Source: JAFDXJ01 sp039811225 (lineage in GTDB: Bacteria; Bacteroidota; Bacteroidia; Chitinophagales; Chitinophagaceae). Taken from it: 64,000 nt of DNA. Below, piece by piece: positions 46,163-54,919 of this stretch (the first letter of the stretch is position 1; every line of letters begins with the position of its first letter). The stretch is taken from positions 1 through 64,000 of the forward strand of contig JBDHYG010000015.1 in NCBI GenBank assembly GCA_039811225.1. The letters are read 5' to 3'. The notes beneath the pieces were generated by a model that had not been told where the DNA came from, did not search any database, and saw nothing but the letters and a program-made list of their open reading frames with translations. The position numbers and the translations under genes were made by a program.

Positions 46163-46981
46163 ATGCGTCATTTTTTACCATACAAAAATTCCTCCATTGC
46201 CTTTCATGTTTTTGGAAAGGGCGCTCAACCACTCTTTTGTCTACATGGGTATGGTGATGAAGGAAGTAATTATAGCTTTTTTGAAAAATGGCTGGGCAGG
46301 GATTATTGTATTATCGTGCCGGATCTCCCTTTTCATGGACAAACAGACTGGCAGGACGGTAATACTATTACGCCAAATGAAATGCTGGCATGGATCACCT
46401 CGATGCAGAAGATGGCCTGCCCGGATCTAACGGGAAAAAAAATTCATCTTCTAGGATACAGCATGGGCGGGCGGCTTGCACTCCGGCTCTTTCAGGAAGC
46501 ACCAGATATGGTGGAAAAAATCATCCTGGTATGCCCGGATGGCCTGCATCAAAATTTCTGGCATTATATTGCCACACAAACCCGGGCCGGTAACTTCATC
46601 TTTGAGAAAACCATGCACCATCCCAACTGGTTATTCCTGCTAATGAACAGCGCTTATCAACTCCGCCTCTTAAATAAAAGTATTTTCAAATTTGCCCATC
46701 ATTATCTCGATGACCCGAAAGCCCGTGACCTGTTGTATAAACGATGGACCCTTTTTCGAAAATTTGTGCCGGAAATAGCTACTATAAAAAAATGTATCCT
46801 TCATTACCGGGTACCTATGCTCCTGGTCTTTGGGGCTTATGATCGTATTATCCTGAGTAAGCGCAGCCATTTTATCCAGGCGAAAAACCCTTATTCAAAA
46901 ATCTATATCCTCCATGCCGGCCACCAATTGATGCGGGAAAAATATGGCGAAGAACTGGCCAGGATATTCTATCAGGAATAA
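46163..46981 (+). CDS. Alpha/beta hydrolase
   Basis: A 272-residue cytoplasmic hydrolase. The nucleophile elbow GYSMGG has its serine near residue 98, and a C-terminal GHQLM histidine region completes a plausible triad. The HGYGDEGSNY loop near residue 30 forms the oxyanion side. Substrate unknown. Its TAA overlaps the ATG of the membrane glycosyltransferase gene, so the two are translationally coupled. Confidence 0.85.
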   Translation: MRHFLPYKNSSIAFHVFGKGAQPLFCLHGYGDEGSNYSFFEKWLGRDYCIIVPDLPFHGQTDWQDGNTITPNEMLAWITSMQKMACPDLTGKKIHLLGYSMGGRLALRLFQEAPDMVEKIILVCPDGLHQNFWHYIATQTRAGNFIFEKTMHHPNWLFLLMNSAYQLRLLNKSIFKFAHHYLDDPKARDLLYKRWTLFRKFVPEIATIKKCILHYRVPMLLVFGAYDRIILSKRSHFIQAKNPYSKIYILHAGHQLMREKYGEELARIFYQE

Positions 46982-48147
46982 TGATTTTCTTTGCCTTGAT
47001 TATGTTTATCCTGTTAGCCATCCTCACAATTACATTTCCGGTAGGGTATGCCTTGCTTATTTTACAATACAGACGGTGGTTGCTAAAATTGAAACCATTT
47101 AACCCCACAAAAGATCCAATACATTTTCAATCATTCTCCATTATTATTCCGGCAAGAAATGAAGAAAAAAATATCGGCTCCTGCCTGGAAAGTATTTTAA
47201 AGAACCATTACCCGGCCTCGCATTACGAAATTATTGTTATTGATGATTTCTCCACGGATCTGACCGGCTCAATTGTACAAGACCTGGCCAGGCAACACAA
47301 GAATGTACGCTTACTATTACTGAAAGATCTCCTGGAAGATCCCATAAATTCTTATAAGAAAAAAGCCATTGAATGTGCTATTGAAAAAGCGCAATTTGAC
47401 TGGATCATTACAACAGATGCAGATTGCCTGGTACATGTAAACTGGTTAGCCTTATTTAACCAGCTTATTGCGCAGCAACAACCCGTACTTATAGCAGCAC
47501 CGGTAATGTTTGCCCATATTGGTGGTTTCCTCTCTTTATTTCAATCCTTAGACTTTATTAGCCTGCAGGGAATAACAGCTGCATCCGTATCAGCCGGTTT
47601 TCATTCCATGTGTAATGGAGCAAACTTAGCTTATCGCCGTGATGCTTTTAGAAAAGTGGGCGGTTTCAAAGGGCTCGATGATATTGCCAGTGGCGATGAC
47701 ATGTTGCTTATGGGAAAAATTCAAAATGCATTTCCCGGAAGAATCAGCTACCTGTATCATCCCGGTGCAATTGTCGAAACCGATCCCATGCTGACCTGGC
47801 CGGCATTTTTTAATCAACGCATCCGTTGGGCCAGCAAAGCGACCAAGTATAATGATAAGAAAATCTTTCTCGTACTGTTATGGGTATATTTAACGAATGT
47901 GTATTTGCTCGTCATCCTTGTGCTATCCTTTTTTGTAAAAAACCTGATCTGGTACTGGTTACTAATTTTATTTTTAAAAACGATCACAGAATTATTATTT
48001 ATGTATCCGGCTGCAAAATTTTTCAATAAACAACGGTTACTTTGGTGGTTTCCGTTTATGCAACCTGTACATATTATCTATACGGTTGTTTCCGGCTGGT
48101 TGGGAAAATTTGGAAAATATAAATGGAAAGGCAGAACCGTAAAATAA
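46981..48147 (+). CDS. Membrane glycosyltransferase, family 2
   Basis: A 388-residue GT-A protein with an N-terminal membrane helix (about 1-25), a cytoplasmic catalytic domain (about 50-280) and two or three C-terminal helices (about 295-370). The catalytic domain holds IIIPARNEEKNIG, the DADCL metal motif and a Q-x-R-W-like RIRWASK. It probably adds sugars to lipid-linked or surface polysaccharide. It begins at the last base of the hydrolase stop codon. Confidence 0.88.
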   Translation: MIFFALIMFILLAILTITFPVGYALLILQYRRWLLKLKPFNPTKDPIHFQSFSIIIPARNEEKNIGSCLESILKNHYPASHYEIIVIDDFSTDLTGSIVQDLARQHKNVRLLLLKDLLEDPINSYKKKAIECAIEKAQFDWIITTDADCLVHVNWLALFNQLIAQQQPVLIAAPVMFAHIGGFLSLFQSLDFISLQGITAASVSAGFHSMCNGANLAYRRDAFRKVGGFKGLDDIASGDDMLLMGKIQNAFPGRISYLYHPGAIVETDPMLTWPAFFNQRIRWASKATKYNDKKIFLVLLWVYLTNVYLLVILVLSFFVKNLIWYWLLILFLKTITELLFMYPAAKFFNKQRLLWWFPFMQPVHIIYTVVSGWLGKFGKYKWKGRTVK

Positions 48148-48166
48148 GTATTGAAAAATAAATCAA

Positions 48167-49234
48167 ATGGATCCCGGATTTTTTAGCAAGTTATGGCAAC
48201 AGCGGGCAGCCGTTCCGGGAATAATCATCATCGGGCTTTGTACCGTGATGGCTATTTTTGCTTATTACATTGCACCCGACCATTCACCTAATGCCAACCG
48301 GATTATTCCGGAAATTGCCAATCAAAAACCCGGGTCAACTTTCTCTTTTTTGCAAGTCAAAAAAAATATACCGATAAACAAGCCAACAATTTTTTCCCGG
48401 CTCATCAATGGGCTACCGGATACCTGTGATTTGATTCCCATAATATCATACCGGCTTGTGAGAGATAGTATCCATGCTGAAAAATATATTGATGAAAATG
48501 TGGTTGCTCCCATCACCTATGCCACAAGTCAACTGGCCTCAATCCCGGTAATCCGGAAAAGTTTTTTATTGGGAACAGATAAGTTTGGCCGGGATATGCT
48601 AAGCCGGTTGATCATTGGTTCCCGCGTGAGCCTGAGTGTGGGTTTCATCACCGTACTCATTTCATTGGGTATCGGTGTTTTCCTGGGATTAATTGCCGGC
48701 TATTATGGAGGTACTGCAGACCGGTTCATAATGTGGTTTGTAAATGTGCTTTGGAGTATCCCTACTTTATTATTTGTATTTGCACTTACCCTCTTATTGG
48801 GTAAAGGTTTCTGGCAAATTTTTGTGGCCGTAGGGTTGACCATGTGGGTTAATGTAACGCGCCTGGTACGCGGACAAACCCTGGAAGTACGTGAATTAGA
48901 ATATGTAGAAGCCGCCCGGGCACTGGGTTTCAGCAATACACGTATTATCTTCCGGCATATCCTCCCCAATATTGTAGGCCCTATTATGGTTATTGCAGCA
49001 GCCAATTTTGCGGCTGCTATATTAATCGAGGCGGGCCTGAGTTTCCTGGGCATTGGCGTACAATCGCCTCAACCAAGCTGGGGTTTAATGATTCGTGAAA
49101 ATTATAATTTTATCATAACAGGTAACCCGTTACCGGCATTGGAACCCGGCATAGCTATCATGCTATTGGTTCTTGCATTTAATCTTTTGGGAAATGGGTT
49201 ACGGGATGCACTACAAGTAAAAGATACCGTGTAA
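48167..49234 (+). CDS. ABC transporter permease, DppC/OppC family
   Basis: A 355-residue inner-membrane permease of peptide/nickel importers. The first helix (about 15-35) is followed by a ~100-residue periplasmic loop, longer than in DppC, then the GTDKFGRDMLSRLIIG signature and five helices. The EAA loop EAARALGFSNTRIIFRHILPN couples to an ATPase. No partner permease, ATPase or binding protein is in the window. It follows the GT2 gene by about 20 nt. Its stop lies inside a 24-bp palindrome. Confidence 0.9.
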   Translation: MDPGFFSKLWQQRAAVPGIIIIGLCTVMAIFAYYIAPDHSPNANRIIPEIANQKPGSTFSFLQVKKNIPINKPTIFSRLINGLPDTCDLIPIISYRLVRDSIHAEKYIDENVVAPITYATSQLASIPVIRKSFLLGTDKFGRDMLSRLIIGSRVSLSVGFITVLISLGIGVFLGLIAGYYGGTADRFIMWFVNVLWSIPTLLFVFALTLLLGKGFWQIFVAVGLTMWVNVTRLVRGQTLEVRELEYVEAARALGFSNTRIIFRHILPNIVGPIMVIAAANFAAAILIEAGLSFLGIGVQSPQPSWGLMIRENYNFIITGNPLPALEPGIAIMLLVLAFNLLGNGLRDALQVKDTV

Positions 49235-49253
49235 ACAAAATATTTTGTTTACA
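49230..49253. promoter_or_regulatory. 24-bp perfect palindrome overlapping the permease stop codon
   Basis: The half-site is TGTAAACAAAAT, mirrored exactly as ATTTTGTTTACA with no spacer. It covers the stop codon of the permease gene and lies about 132 nt before the FAH gene. It could be an operator for a dimeric regulator of the downstream gene or an AT-rich transcript end. No function is proven. Confidence 0.55.
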
Positions 49254-49385
49254 TTCCACCGGGTAAAAAATTATGCATGTGTTTTTAAATTAATTTTACA
49301 CCCCAAAAAAAATTCGGCTGAAGAAATGAAATTATCGTTGTCGACAGCCGGATAAATATTCTTAACCGGAAATAAAATAATCAAG

Positions 49386-50405
49386 ATGAAATTTGTTTCA
49401 TACCTGAAAGACGGCCATGACCAGCTTGCCCTGATGCATAATAATTTGTTGTATGATACCGATAAACTGCATCCGGATTTTCCTTCCTCTATGAATATGT
49501 TGTTGATTTATTGGGATGATAATTTTGAAAGCCTGCAACAGGTCAACCAGGCATTGATCCAGGGAGAAATCAAAAAAGTAACCGGAATCCCCATGGATAG
49601 TGTACATATTTTAGCGCCGGTACCCTTTCCTTCCAGTTGCCGGGATGGGTATGCCTTTCGCCAGCATGTGGCGGCTGCCCGCCGGAACCGGGGTGTTGAA
49701 ATGATTCCCGCTTTCGATGAATTCCCCATTTTTTATTTTACCAATCATCATAGCATACAAGGCCCCGGAAATATTTATTGCATGCCCGATCATTTTCAAA
49801 AATTGGATTTTGAACTGGAAACAGCTATTGTAATTTGCCGGGAAGGCAGAAATATTCCGGCCGAAAATGCAGATGATTATATCGGCGGCCTGATGATCAT
49901 GAATGATATGAGTGCCCGGACCCTGCAAATGGAAGAAATGCAATTAAACCTGGGCCCGGCAAAAGGGAAAGATTTTTCCACCGCTATAGGGCCCGCCCTC
50001 GTTACACTGGATGAATTAGAAAAATTTGAAATTCCCCCGAAAGCCGGTCATACCGGTAAATCCTGGAACCTGAAGATGACCTGCTCTGTAAATGACATAC
50101 AGGTTAGTGAAGGAAATGTAGGCGATATGGATTGGACGTTTGCAGAAATTATTGAACGCTGTTCATATGGTGTAACCCTTCAACCCGGCGATATCATTGG
50201 CAGTGGCACCGTAGGCACGGGATGTTTCCTCGAATTAAATGGAACAGGTAAATTAAATGACCCTGCTTTTATCCCGCAATGGTTGCAGGAGGGTGACCGC
50301 GTGGAACTGGTGATCGATCAATTGGGTTCATTAAAAAATACCATTGTTCGGGAAGAAAGTAATTTCTCCCTGCTTGCCATAAAGAAAAATACAGGAACGA
50401 AATAA
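49386..50405 (+). CDS. Fumarylacetoacetate hydrolase family protein
   Basis: A 339-residue protein of the FAH fold, metal dependent. The family signature is seen in the FELETAIVICREGRNI region (metal ligands, about 140-150) and in GPAKGKDFSTAIGPALVTLDEL (about 195-215), then IIGSGTVGTGCFLELNG near 275. The reaction cannot be assigned: true fumarylacetoacetase and other C-C hydrolases share these features. It may use the palindrome upstream for control. Cytoplasmic. Confidence 0.9.
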   Translation: MKFVSYLKDGHDQLALMHNNLLYDTDKLHPDFPSSMNMLLIYWDDNFESLQQVNQALIQGEIKKVTGIPMDSVHILAPVPFPSSCRDGYAFRQHVAAARRNRGVEMIPAFDEFPIFYFTNHHSIQGPGNIYCMPDHFQKLDFELETAIVICREGRNIPAENADDYIGGLMIMNDMSARTLQMEEMQLNLGPAKGKDFSTAIGPALVTLDELEKFEIPPKAGHTGKSWNLKMTCSVNDIQVSEGNVGDMDWTFAEIIERCSYGVTLQPGDIIGSGTVGTGCFLELNGTGKLNDPAFIPQWLQEGDRVELVIDQLGSLKNTIVREESNFSLLAIKKNTGTK

Positions 50406-50413
50406 ATTTTTCC

Positions 50414-51514
50414 TTAATCCCAAAAGCCTCCTTTTGTTTTGGGAATAAGTTTAAGGCTGGTTTGCAATGCCTGTTTTAACTGCATTTTCAAAATAGCGCC
50501 CATATTATTGCATTTCAAAAATGCCTGCTTATGGAAATACTCCGCCAGTTCATTTTTGAGCTGGTTCATTTTTTCCGGCCTGGAAATTTGATCGGTATGC
50601 ATAATATCCAATAATTCTTTGATTCGGTAGCGGGCGGAGATCAACCGGAATGCCATCATAGTTTGCTCTTCTGCCTGGTATTGCGCTATGCTGGCGTTGT
50701 TCAGGCATTTCATCACCAGTTCAACAAGTGGTTTGTTTTCTTTAAAAAATTGAGGCAGGTAAAGATTTTTCCGCCCTTCAAAAGATTGCTGGTCAAAATC
50801 AATAGGACGAATGCTGTATTGAAAATCTTCAATGTCAGGGGTAATGGTCAATACAAAATTATAACTGCGCATATCACCCAACAGGCGGACAAAGCAACGT
50901 TCATTAAACTTGACAAATTCCTTTGCCAACCGGATTTGATTGATATCCGGGCGATGTAAATAATTTTCTATAAACACATCCCCGGGGATGCCGGGAATAT
51001 GTTCTTCCACGAGTGTTTGTTGATTGGTCAGGTAGGTAATCCGGTTGGGTGACAACAAATGCTCGAGTTCCAGGCCATACACCCGGTTTGCATCGGCAGG
51101 TTTTATATAATAATGATCATAGTTATCATTGTATTTATTGATAATGCGGATACGAAATGGTTGGCTGTTTCCAAAACTGCAAAAGTCAATCCTTGCTACA
51201 TCCAGGTGCTTGATAAAACTCAGGTCACCTTCCGTTTTGATAATAGCATAAATACTTACCAGGCTCTCGCGCAGGTATTGCCAGTCGCGCATATCATAGC
51301 TCACCGTTTCCCAAAGGGTATCTTTTCCAAATTTATCTTTAAGCGGTACCGAATAGGTAAAACGGAGCAGGTCTTTGTAGGTAGCCGGCAATTGGATCTC
51401 GCGGCCATAATGAGCCAGGTATTTCCGCAATTTTTCCTGGATGGGATAAATTGGTTTTTTCCGTGTTGGCCGGATGGATTCCGTACTATCTTCCAGGTAT
51501 GAAAACTTATTCAT
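50414..51514 (-). CDS. Uncharacterised protein with divergent kinase-like signature
   Basis: A 366-residue protein not assigned to a named family. Its middle part shows the order of a protein/aminoglycoside-kinase fold: a beta3-like lysine K138 in YYIKPADANRVYGLELEHLL (with E149 or E151), a hinge VEEHIPGIPG (169-178), a catalytic-loop pattern D214xxxxN219 in LGDMRSYN, and a DFG-like IDFD (D239, D241). The N-terminus is helical and the C-terminus helical and basic. All the key residues are present, so it may be active. It is transcribed with the upstream coiled-coil DUF2130 gene (2-nt gap). A pseudokinase or unrelated fold is possible. Confidence 0.6.
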   Translation of the reverse strand: MNKFSYLEDSTESIRPTRKKPIYPIQEKLRKYLAHYGREIQLPATYKDLLRFTYSVPLKDKFGKDTLWETVSYDMRDWQYLRESLVSIYAIIKTEGDLSFIKHLDVARIDFCSFGNSQPFRIRIINKYNDNYDHYYIKPADANRVYGLELEHLLSPNRITYLTNQQTLVEEHIPGIPGDVFIENYLHRPDINQIRLAKEFVKFNERCFVRLLGDMRSYNFVLTITPDIEDFQYSIRPIDFDQQSFEGRKNLYLPQFFKENKPLVELVMKCLNNASIAQYQAEEQTMMAFRLISARYRIKELLDIMHTDQISRPEKMNQLKNELAEYFHKQAFLKCNNMGAILKMQLKQALQTSLKLIPKTKGGFWD

Positions 51515-51516
51515 AT

Positions 51517-52779
51517 TTATTCTTCTAATAATGGAAAATCATCCTCATTGTTGAGATTTAAATCAATGGCATCTGCCCCCGCAATTCCTTCCACCGCCCC
51601 CTTGATATGGGCGGCATTTAATAATACTTTATCCAGCTGTTTCTCCCGCATTTTCCAAATTTTTTCCATAGCCACCCGTTCCTTTTGAATACCTAATTTC
51701 AACAACATAAATCCTTCCCGAATCGCTTTCCACTGCTCACTAAATTCATTACTTGTTAAATAATCGTAGAGCATAACCATCTTATCTCCCTTATTCTCAC
51801 TACTCTTCCGGGTTTCTGCAATTTTCAATAAAGCATTTCGCAATAATAATGCTACGCCATTTACTTCTGAAAAACTACAGATATAAACGCCATTCTTTTC
51901 GCCAAAAGAAGACATGTCTTTGGGAAAAGCTTTCGTTACAATCACGGCAATATCTGCCCCGAGTGTCCGCATATCCATTTTCAATTTCTCAATCCATTCC
52001 AGTGAAAACTCTTTGGTGCGTTTGCTTTCATAAATAATTTTCCCGGCCTCCTGACCCAAACTATTGCGCACTGTCTGGATACAATCAGCACCCCGGTTTC
52101 CTTTTGCCACTTCATTGATCAGGTCAAAGGGAAAAGCCGCATTTAATATTTCTTCCAGCAACAACTCCTGCACCTCTCCCTGCAATTGCATGCTACCTTG
52201 CTCACTTTTCCGCTGCATTTCTTCTACCAGTTTTTTCTGATCATTCAATTGTTTCTCTAATTCTCTTTCTTTCAATTTATGTTCCGCTTCTTTTTCCAAA
52301 GACCGTTTTATTTCGTCTTCCAGGCATTGCTGTCTTACTTTTTCATTTTCCAGCATCACCATTTTTTTCACTTCCAATTCCCGCTCCCGGTCTTTTTGAC
52401 GGAGGGTTTCTGCTTCCTGCATCAGTTCAAATTCTTTTTTCCGGGCTTCCTGTAGCTTTTTTTCGTTTTCCTTCGACACATTTTGCAAAAGGATCAATTG
52501 ATTTTCAAAGTCTGCTTTTATTTCAGCAGCCTGTTTCAGTCGGTCTTCTTTTAACGATTCCTGCAATTTCTGCTGATAACTTTTCTCCCAGGCTTCCTGT
52601 TGTTTTTGAAAAGCAATTTCTTTCTCTTTCAGCTCGGCATCTTTTTTAATTTTATACTGATGCATCTGTTGTCGAAATTCATTTTTTTGATTTTCAAGAA
52701 TTTCATTCAGTTCATCGGTGAGTGCATCTTCTAATGGAAACTCCTTACCACAACCCGGGCATTTAATTAATGAAGCCAT
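51517..52779 (-). CDS. DUF2130 coiled-coil protein with PD-(D/E)XK-like signature
   Basis: A 420-residue protein. An N-terminal CPGC pair (C7, C10) is half of a zinc ribbon. A long coiled coil follows (about 22-200, Lys/Glu/Gln-rich). The DUF2130 domain (about 200-330) reads LLLEEILNAAFPFD, GNRGADCIQ and IIYESKRTK. E209/E210, D232, E251 and K253 match the order of a PD-(D/E)XK nuclease core. Nuclease activity is an inference, not shown. It is 2 nt before the kinase-like gene on the same strand. Likely cytoplasmic. Confidence 0.78.
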   Translation of the reverse strand: MASLIKCPGCGKEFPLEDALTDELNEILENQKNEFRQQMHQYKIKKDAELKEKEIAFQKQQEAWEKSYQQKLQESLKEDRLKQAAEIKADFENQLILLQNVSKENEKKLQEARKKEFELMQEAETLRQKDRERELEVKKMVMLENEKVRQQCLEDEIKRSLEKEAEHKLKERELEKQLNDQKKLVEEMQRKSEQGSMQLQGEVQELLLEEILNAAFPFDLINEVAKGNRGADCIQTVRNSLGQEAGKIIYESKRTKEFSLEWIEKLKMDMRTLGADIAVIVTKAFPKDMSSFGEKNGVYICSFSEVNGVALLLRNALLKIAETRKSSENKGDKMVMLYDYLTSNEFSEQWKAIREGFMLLKLGIQKERVAMEKIWKMREKQLDKVLLNAAHIKGAVEGIAGADAIDLNLNNEDDFPLLEE

Positions 52780-52853
52780 ATCTAAAATTTACACAATGTA
52801 AAAAATTTTAAGAAGGAAATGAGACTGCTCCGCAGGAAAATTTTATAGACGAA

Positions 52854-53474
52854 TTACCTGTTTTCGAGGCTTCTTCGGAAAACTCTTTGATAGGCTATAT
52901 AAGATAAAATATCTGCTACAAATTTTAATAGTAAAAACACGATACTGCCGGTATTGCCGGCAAGTACCGGGATCATGATAAAAACATGCATGGGGATAAT
53001 ACGTAAATATGGCAGGCTAAATAGTAGCCCAAGTTTTACATGGATTTGCTGTTCAACTCTCTTTTTATGTAAAAAATCAATAAAGGATTCCATAAGAAAA
53101 GCAGCAATACCCAATAAAAGAAAATGAAAATTTATACCACTGAGACCAACCCGGGTACTTAAGAAAATACCATAAACCAAATGAAAAATGCCATAATGGA
53201 TGAGAAAAAACAAAGCAACACAGCCATTTTTCCCGGGTTGTACCTGTTGATTATTAAATTTGAAACCTGTGGGGTCAAAGTCTTTTAACGTAAGTAAATC
53301 CAAAAAATGAAACAACCCGATGATCACACTTTGCATCCAGTAAATCCAGATAATCGTATCAAAGCTGTCTTTATTGGTACTGAAATAGTAGATACAGTAA
53401 AAATTCCCTACTAATAAAAATAAAAATGATAGCGAGAAATATTTTTTCACCATGTAGCCTGGTTTAAACCACAT
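52854..53474 (-). CDS. Multi-spanning membrane protein (DUF6498-like)
   Basis: A 206-residue hydrophobic protein with five or so membrane segments, starting at 12-32 (FSLSFLFLLVGNFYCIYYF) and ending near 190. A TLKDFDPTGFKFNN loop is cytoplasmic or periplasmic. The DUF6498 assignment is by general pattern and is only tentative. A second ATG at 53453 is possible. No function known. Confidence 0.65.
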   Translation of the reverse strand: MWFKPGYMVKKYFSLSFLFLLVGNFYCIYYFSTNKDSFDTIIWIYWMQSVIIGLFHFLDLLTLKDFDPTGFKFNNQQVQPGKNGCVALFFLIHYGIFHLVYGIFLSTRVGLSGINFHFLLLGIAAFLMESFIDFLHKKRVEQQIHVKLGLLFSLPYLRIIPMHVFIMIPVLAGNTGSIVFLLLKFVADILSYIAYQRVFRRSLENR

Positions 53475-53524
53475 AAATACAAAAACTTTTAGAAAAAAAA
53501 GTACCCAGTATATGGTATGAACTA

Positions 53525-54241
53525 TTATTGCGTTACGGCCCGTATAGCCGGATCGTCGGAGATATTACTCATTTGGCGGAGGATCCATTTCGATTTCCAG
53601 GAAACATACCTGCTCATGGGTTGCACCGAATATAATTTAGGATTTGGAAGGCAGGCTATAATTTGAGCAGCCTGAGTGCGTGTAAGTTTCGATGCCGGCA
53701 CATGAAAATACGCCTGGCTTGCTGCTTCTATACCATAGATTCCTTTTCCCATTTCAATGACATTCAAATACACTTCCAGGATTCGCTTTTTGCCCCAGAT
53801 CCATTCAATTAATTTAGTGAAATAGGCTTCCGGGACTTTGCGTATATATTTGGTAATACCTTCGCCCTGCCAAAGAAAAACATTTTTAGCTACTTGCTGA
53901 CTAATGGTACTGGTCCCCGCGCCAGCTACCCGTTTACTGTCTTTCTTACTGGCTTCAAAACTTTTTTCGATGGCATCCCAGTCAAAGCCATTGTGTTCGG
54001 GAAATAATTGATCTTCACTGGCAATAGCTGCCAACTTAACATTTGAAGGAATTTCTTCCCAGGAAATATAATCCCGTTTTAAGCCATTACCGCCGATCGC
54101 ATCGCTTAATTGGGTAATAGTTATAGGAGGCATCACCCATTTACAAATAATAACATAGAAAAGCGAGGAAAGAAAACAAAATAAAACCAGGCGCCACAAA
54201 AATTTGCCCCACCTAAATCGCTTGCCGGATTGTTTTCCCAT
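53525..54241 (-). CDS. mtgA: Monofunctional peptidoglycan glycosyltransferase
   Basis: A 238-residue GT51 enzyme that polymerises lipid II glycan strands without a transpeptidase domain. A single N-terminal membrane anchor (about 12-35) precedes the glycosyltransferase domain with SEDQLFPEHNGFD near residue 75, GAGTSTISQQVAKN near 108 and the RKVPEAYFTKLIEW and KKRILEVYLN motifs. The ATG at 54241 is chosen; a GTG two codons upstream is also open. Its neighbours are an exported protein gene and a membrane protein gene. Confidence 0.93.
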   Translation of the reverse strand: MGKQSGKRFRWGKFLWRLVLFCFLSSLFYVIICKWVMPPITITQLSDAIGGNGLKRDYISWEEIPSNVKLAAIASEDQLFPEHNGFDWDAIEKSFEASKKDSKRVAGAGTSTISQQVAKNVFLWQGEGITKYIRKVPEAYFTKLIEWIWGKKRILEVYLNVIEMGKGIYGIEAASQAYFHVPASKLTRTQAAQIIACLPNPKLYSVQPMSRYVSWKSKWILRQMSNISDDPAIRAVTQ

Positions 54242-54254
54242 GGGCACAAAATTA

Positions 54255-54806
54255 TTAAGGATTTGACACCTTTAACATAACCAACTGATATTTTTTCCCA
54301 ATATGATAACCTGCAGGTTTGCCCTTACCAAACGGTCTTATAAATGCCATAGCCACATTAATGGCACCTGCTGAAAAAAACTGAAAAATGTAATTAGCAT
54401 TCGGGTTATTGGAAAAATGGACTTTGTTTAATAACAAAATACCCCCCACTAAAATACCACCCTGTACCAGCATATTTCCCACTTTTGCCGTATTCCAGCG
54501 CCTGGCTGGTATTAGCTTAACCTGGCTGATGGGTAGCTTATACGAAGTATAACCTGTTGTATCCTGCACTACGCCAAACATTGTTGGAATATCACGGGTA
54601 ATCGGAATTTCCAAGAAAATGGTATCCAGTACACATTTTTTAATATTCCCGGAAATCAAAAAATTATCCTTTGTATAAACGGTGATATTGTTCCCGGTAA
54701 AATAACGCTCAATGGTTCTGCCCCTTTTTTGTAATACGACAAAATCATTCTGTGCAAAAAGGATTTGGCTGAAAAATAAAAAAAGAAGTGTAGCGGTTAT
54801 TTTCAT
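54255..54806 (-). CDS. Exported hypothetical protein
   Basis: A 183-residue protein with a signal peptide (about 1-19, ending ILFAQ). The mature part is beta-rich with IERYFTGNNITVYTKDNFLISGNIKKC near residues 30-58 and one hydrophobic segment (about 108-122). It is not recognised. It is 13 nt upstream of mtgA on the same strand and may share its transcript. Confidence 0.65.
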   Translation of the reverse strand: MKITATLLFLFFSQILFAQNDFVVLQKRGRTIERYFTGNNITVYTKDNFLISGNIKKCVLDTIFLEIPITRDIPTMFGVVQDTTGYTSYKLPISQVKLIPARRWNTAKVGNMLVQGGILVGGILLLNKVHFSNNPNANYIFQFFSAGAINVAMAFIRPFGKGKPAGYHIGKKYQLVMLKVSNP

Positions 54807-54919
54807 TTGTTCAGTATTGTCGTTTTTTAAAATAAAGCTTTACTTAAAATACCAGTCTGCCAGGATTTTTTCTTCAATGAAAATAAGCGCGAGTGGATTA
54901 GGTATGCTATAAGAAATCG

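Noticed and set aside
46155..46430. 91-codon frame overlapping the alpha/beta hydrolase start
   Set aside because: It shares the region in another frame, without any recognisable domain; the hydrolase frame has the nucleophile elbow.
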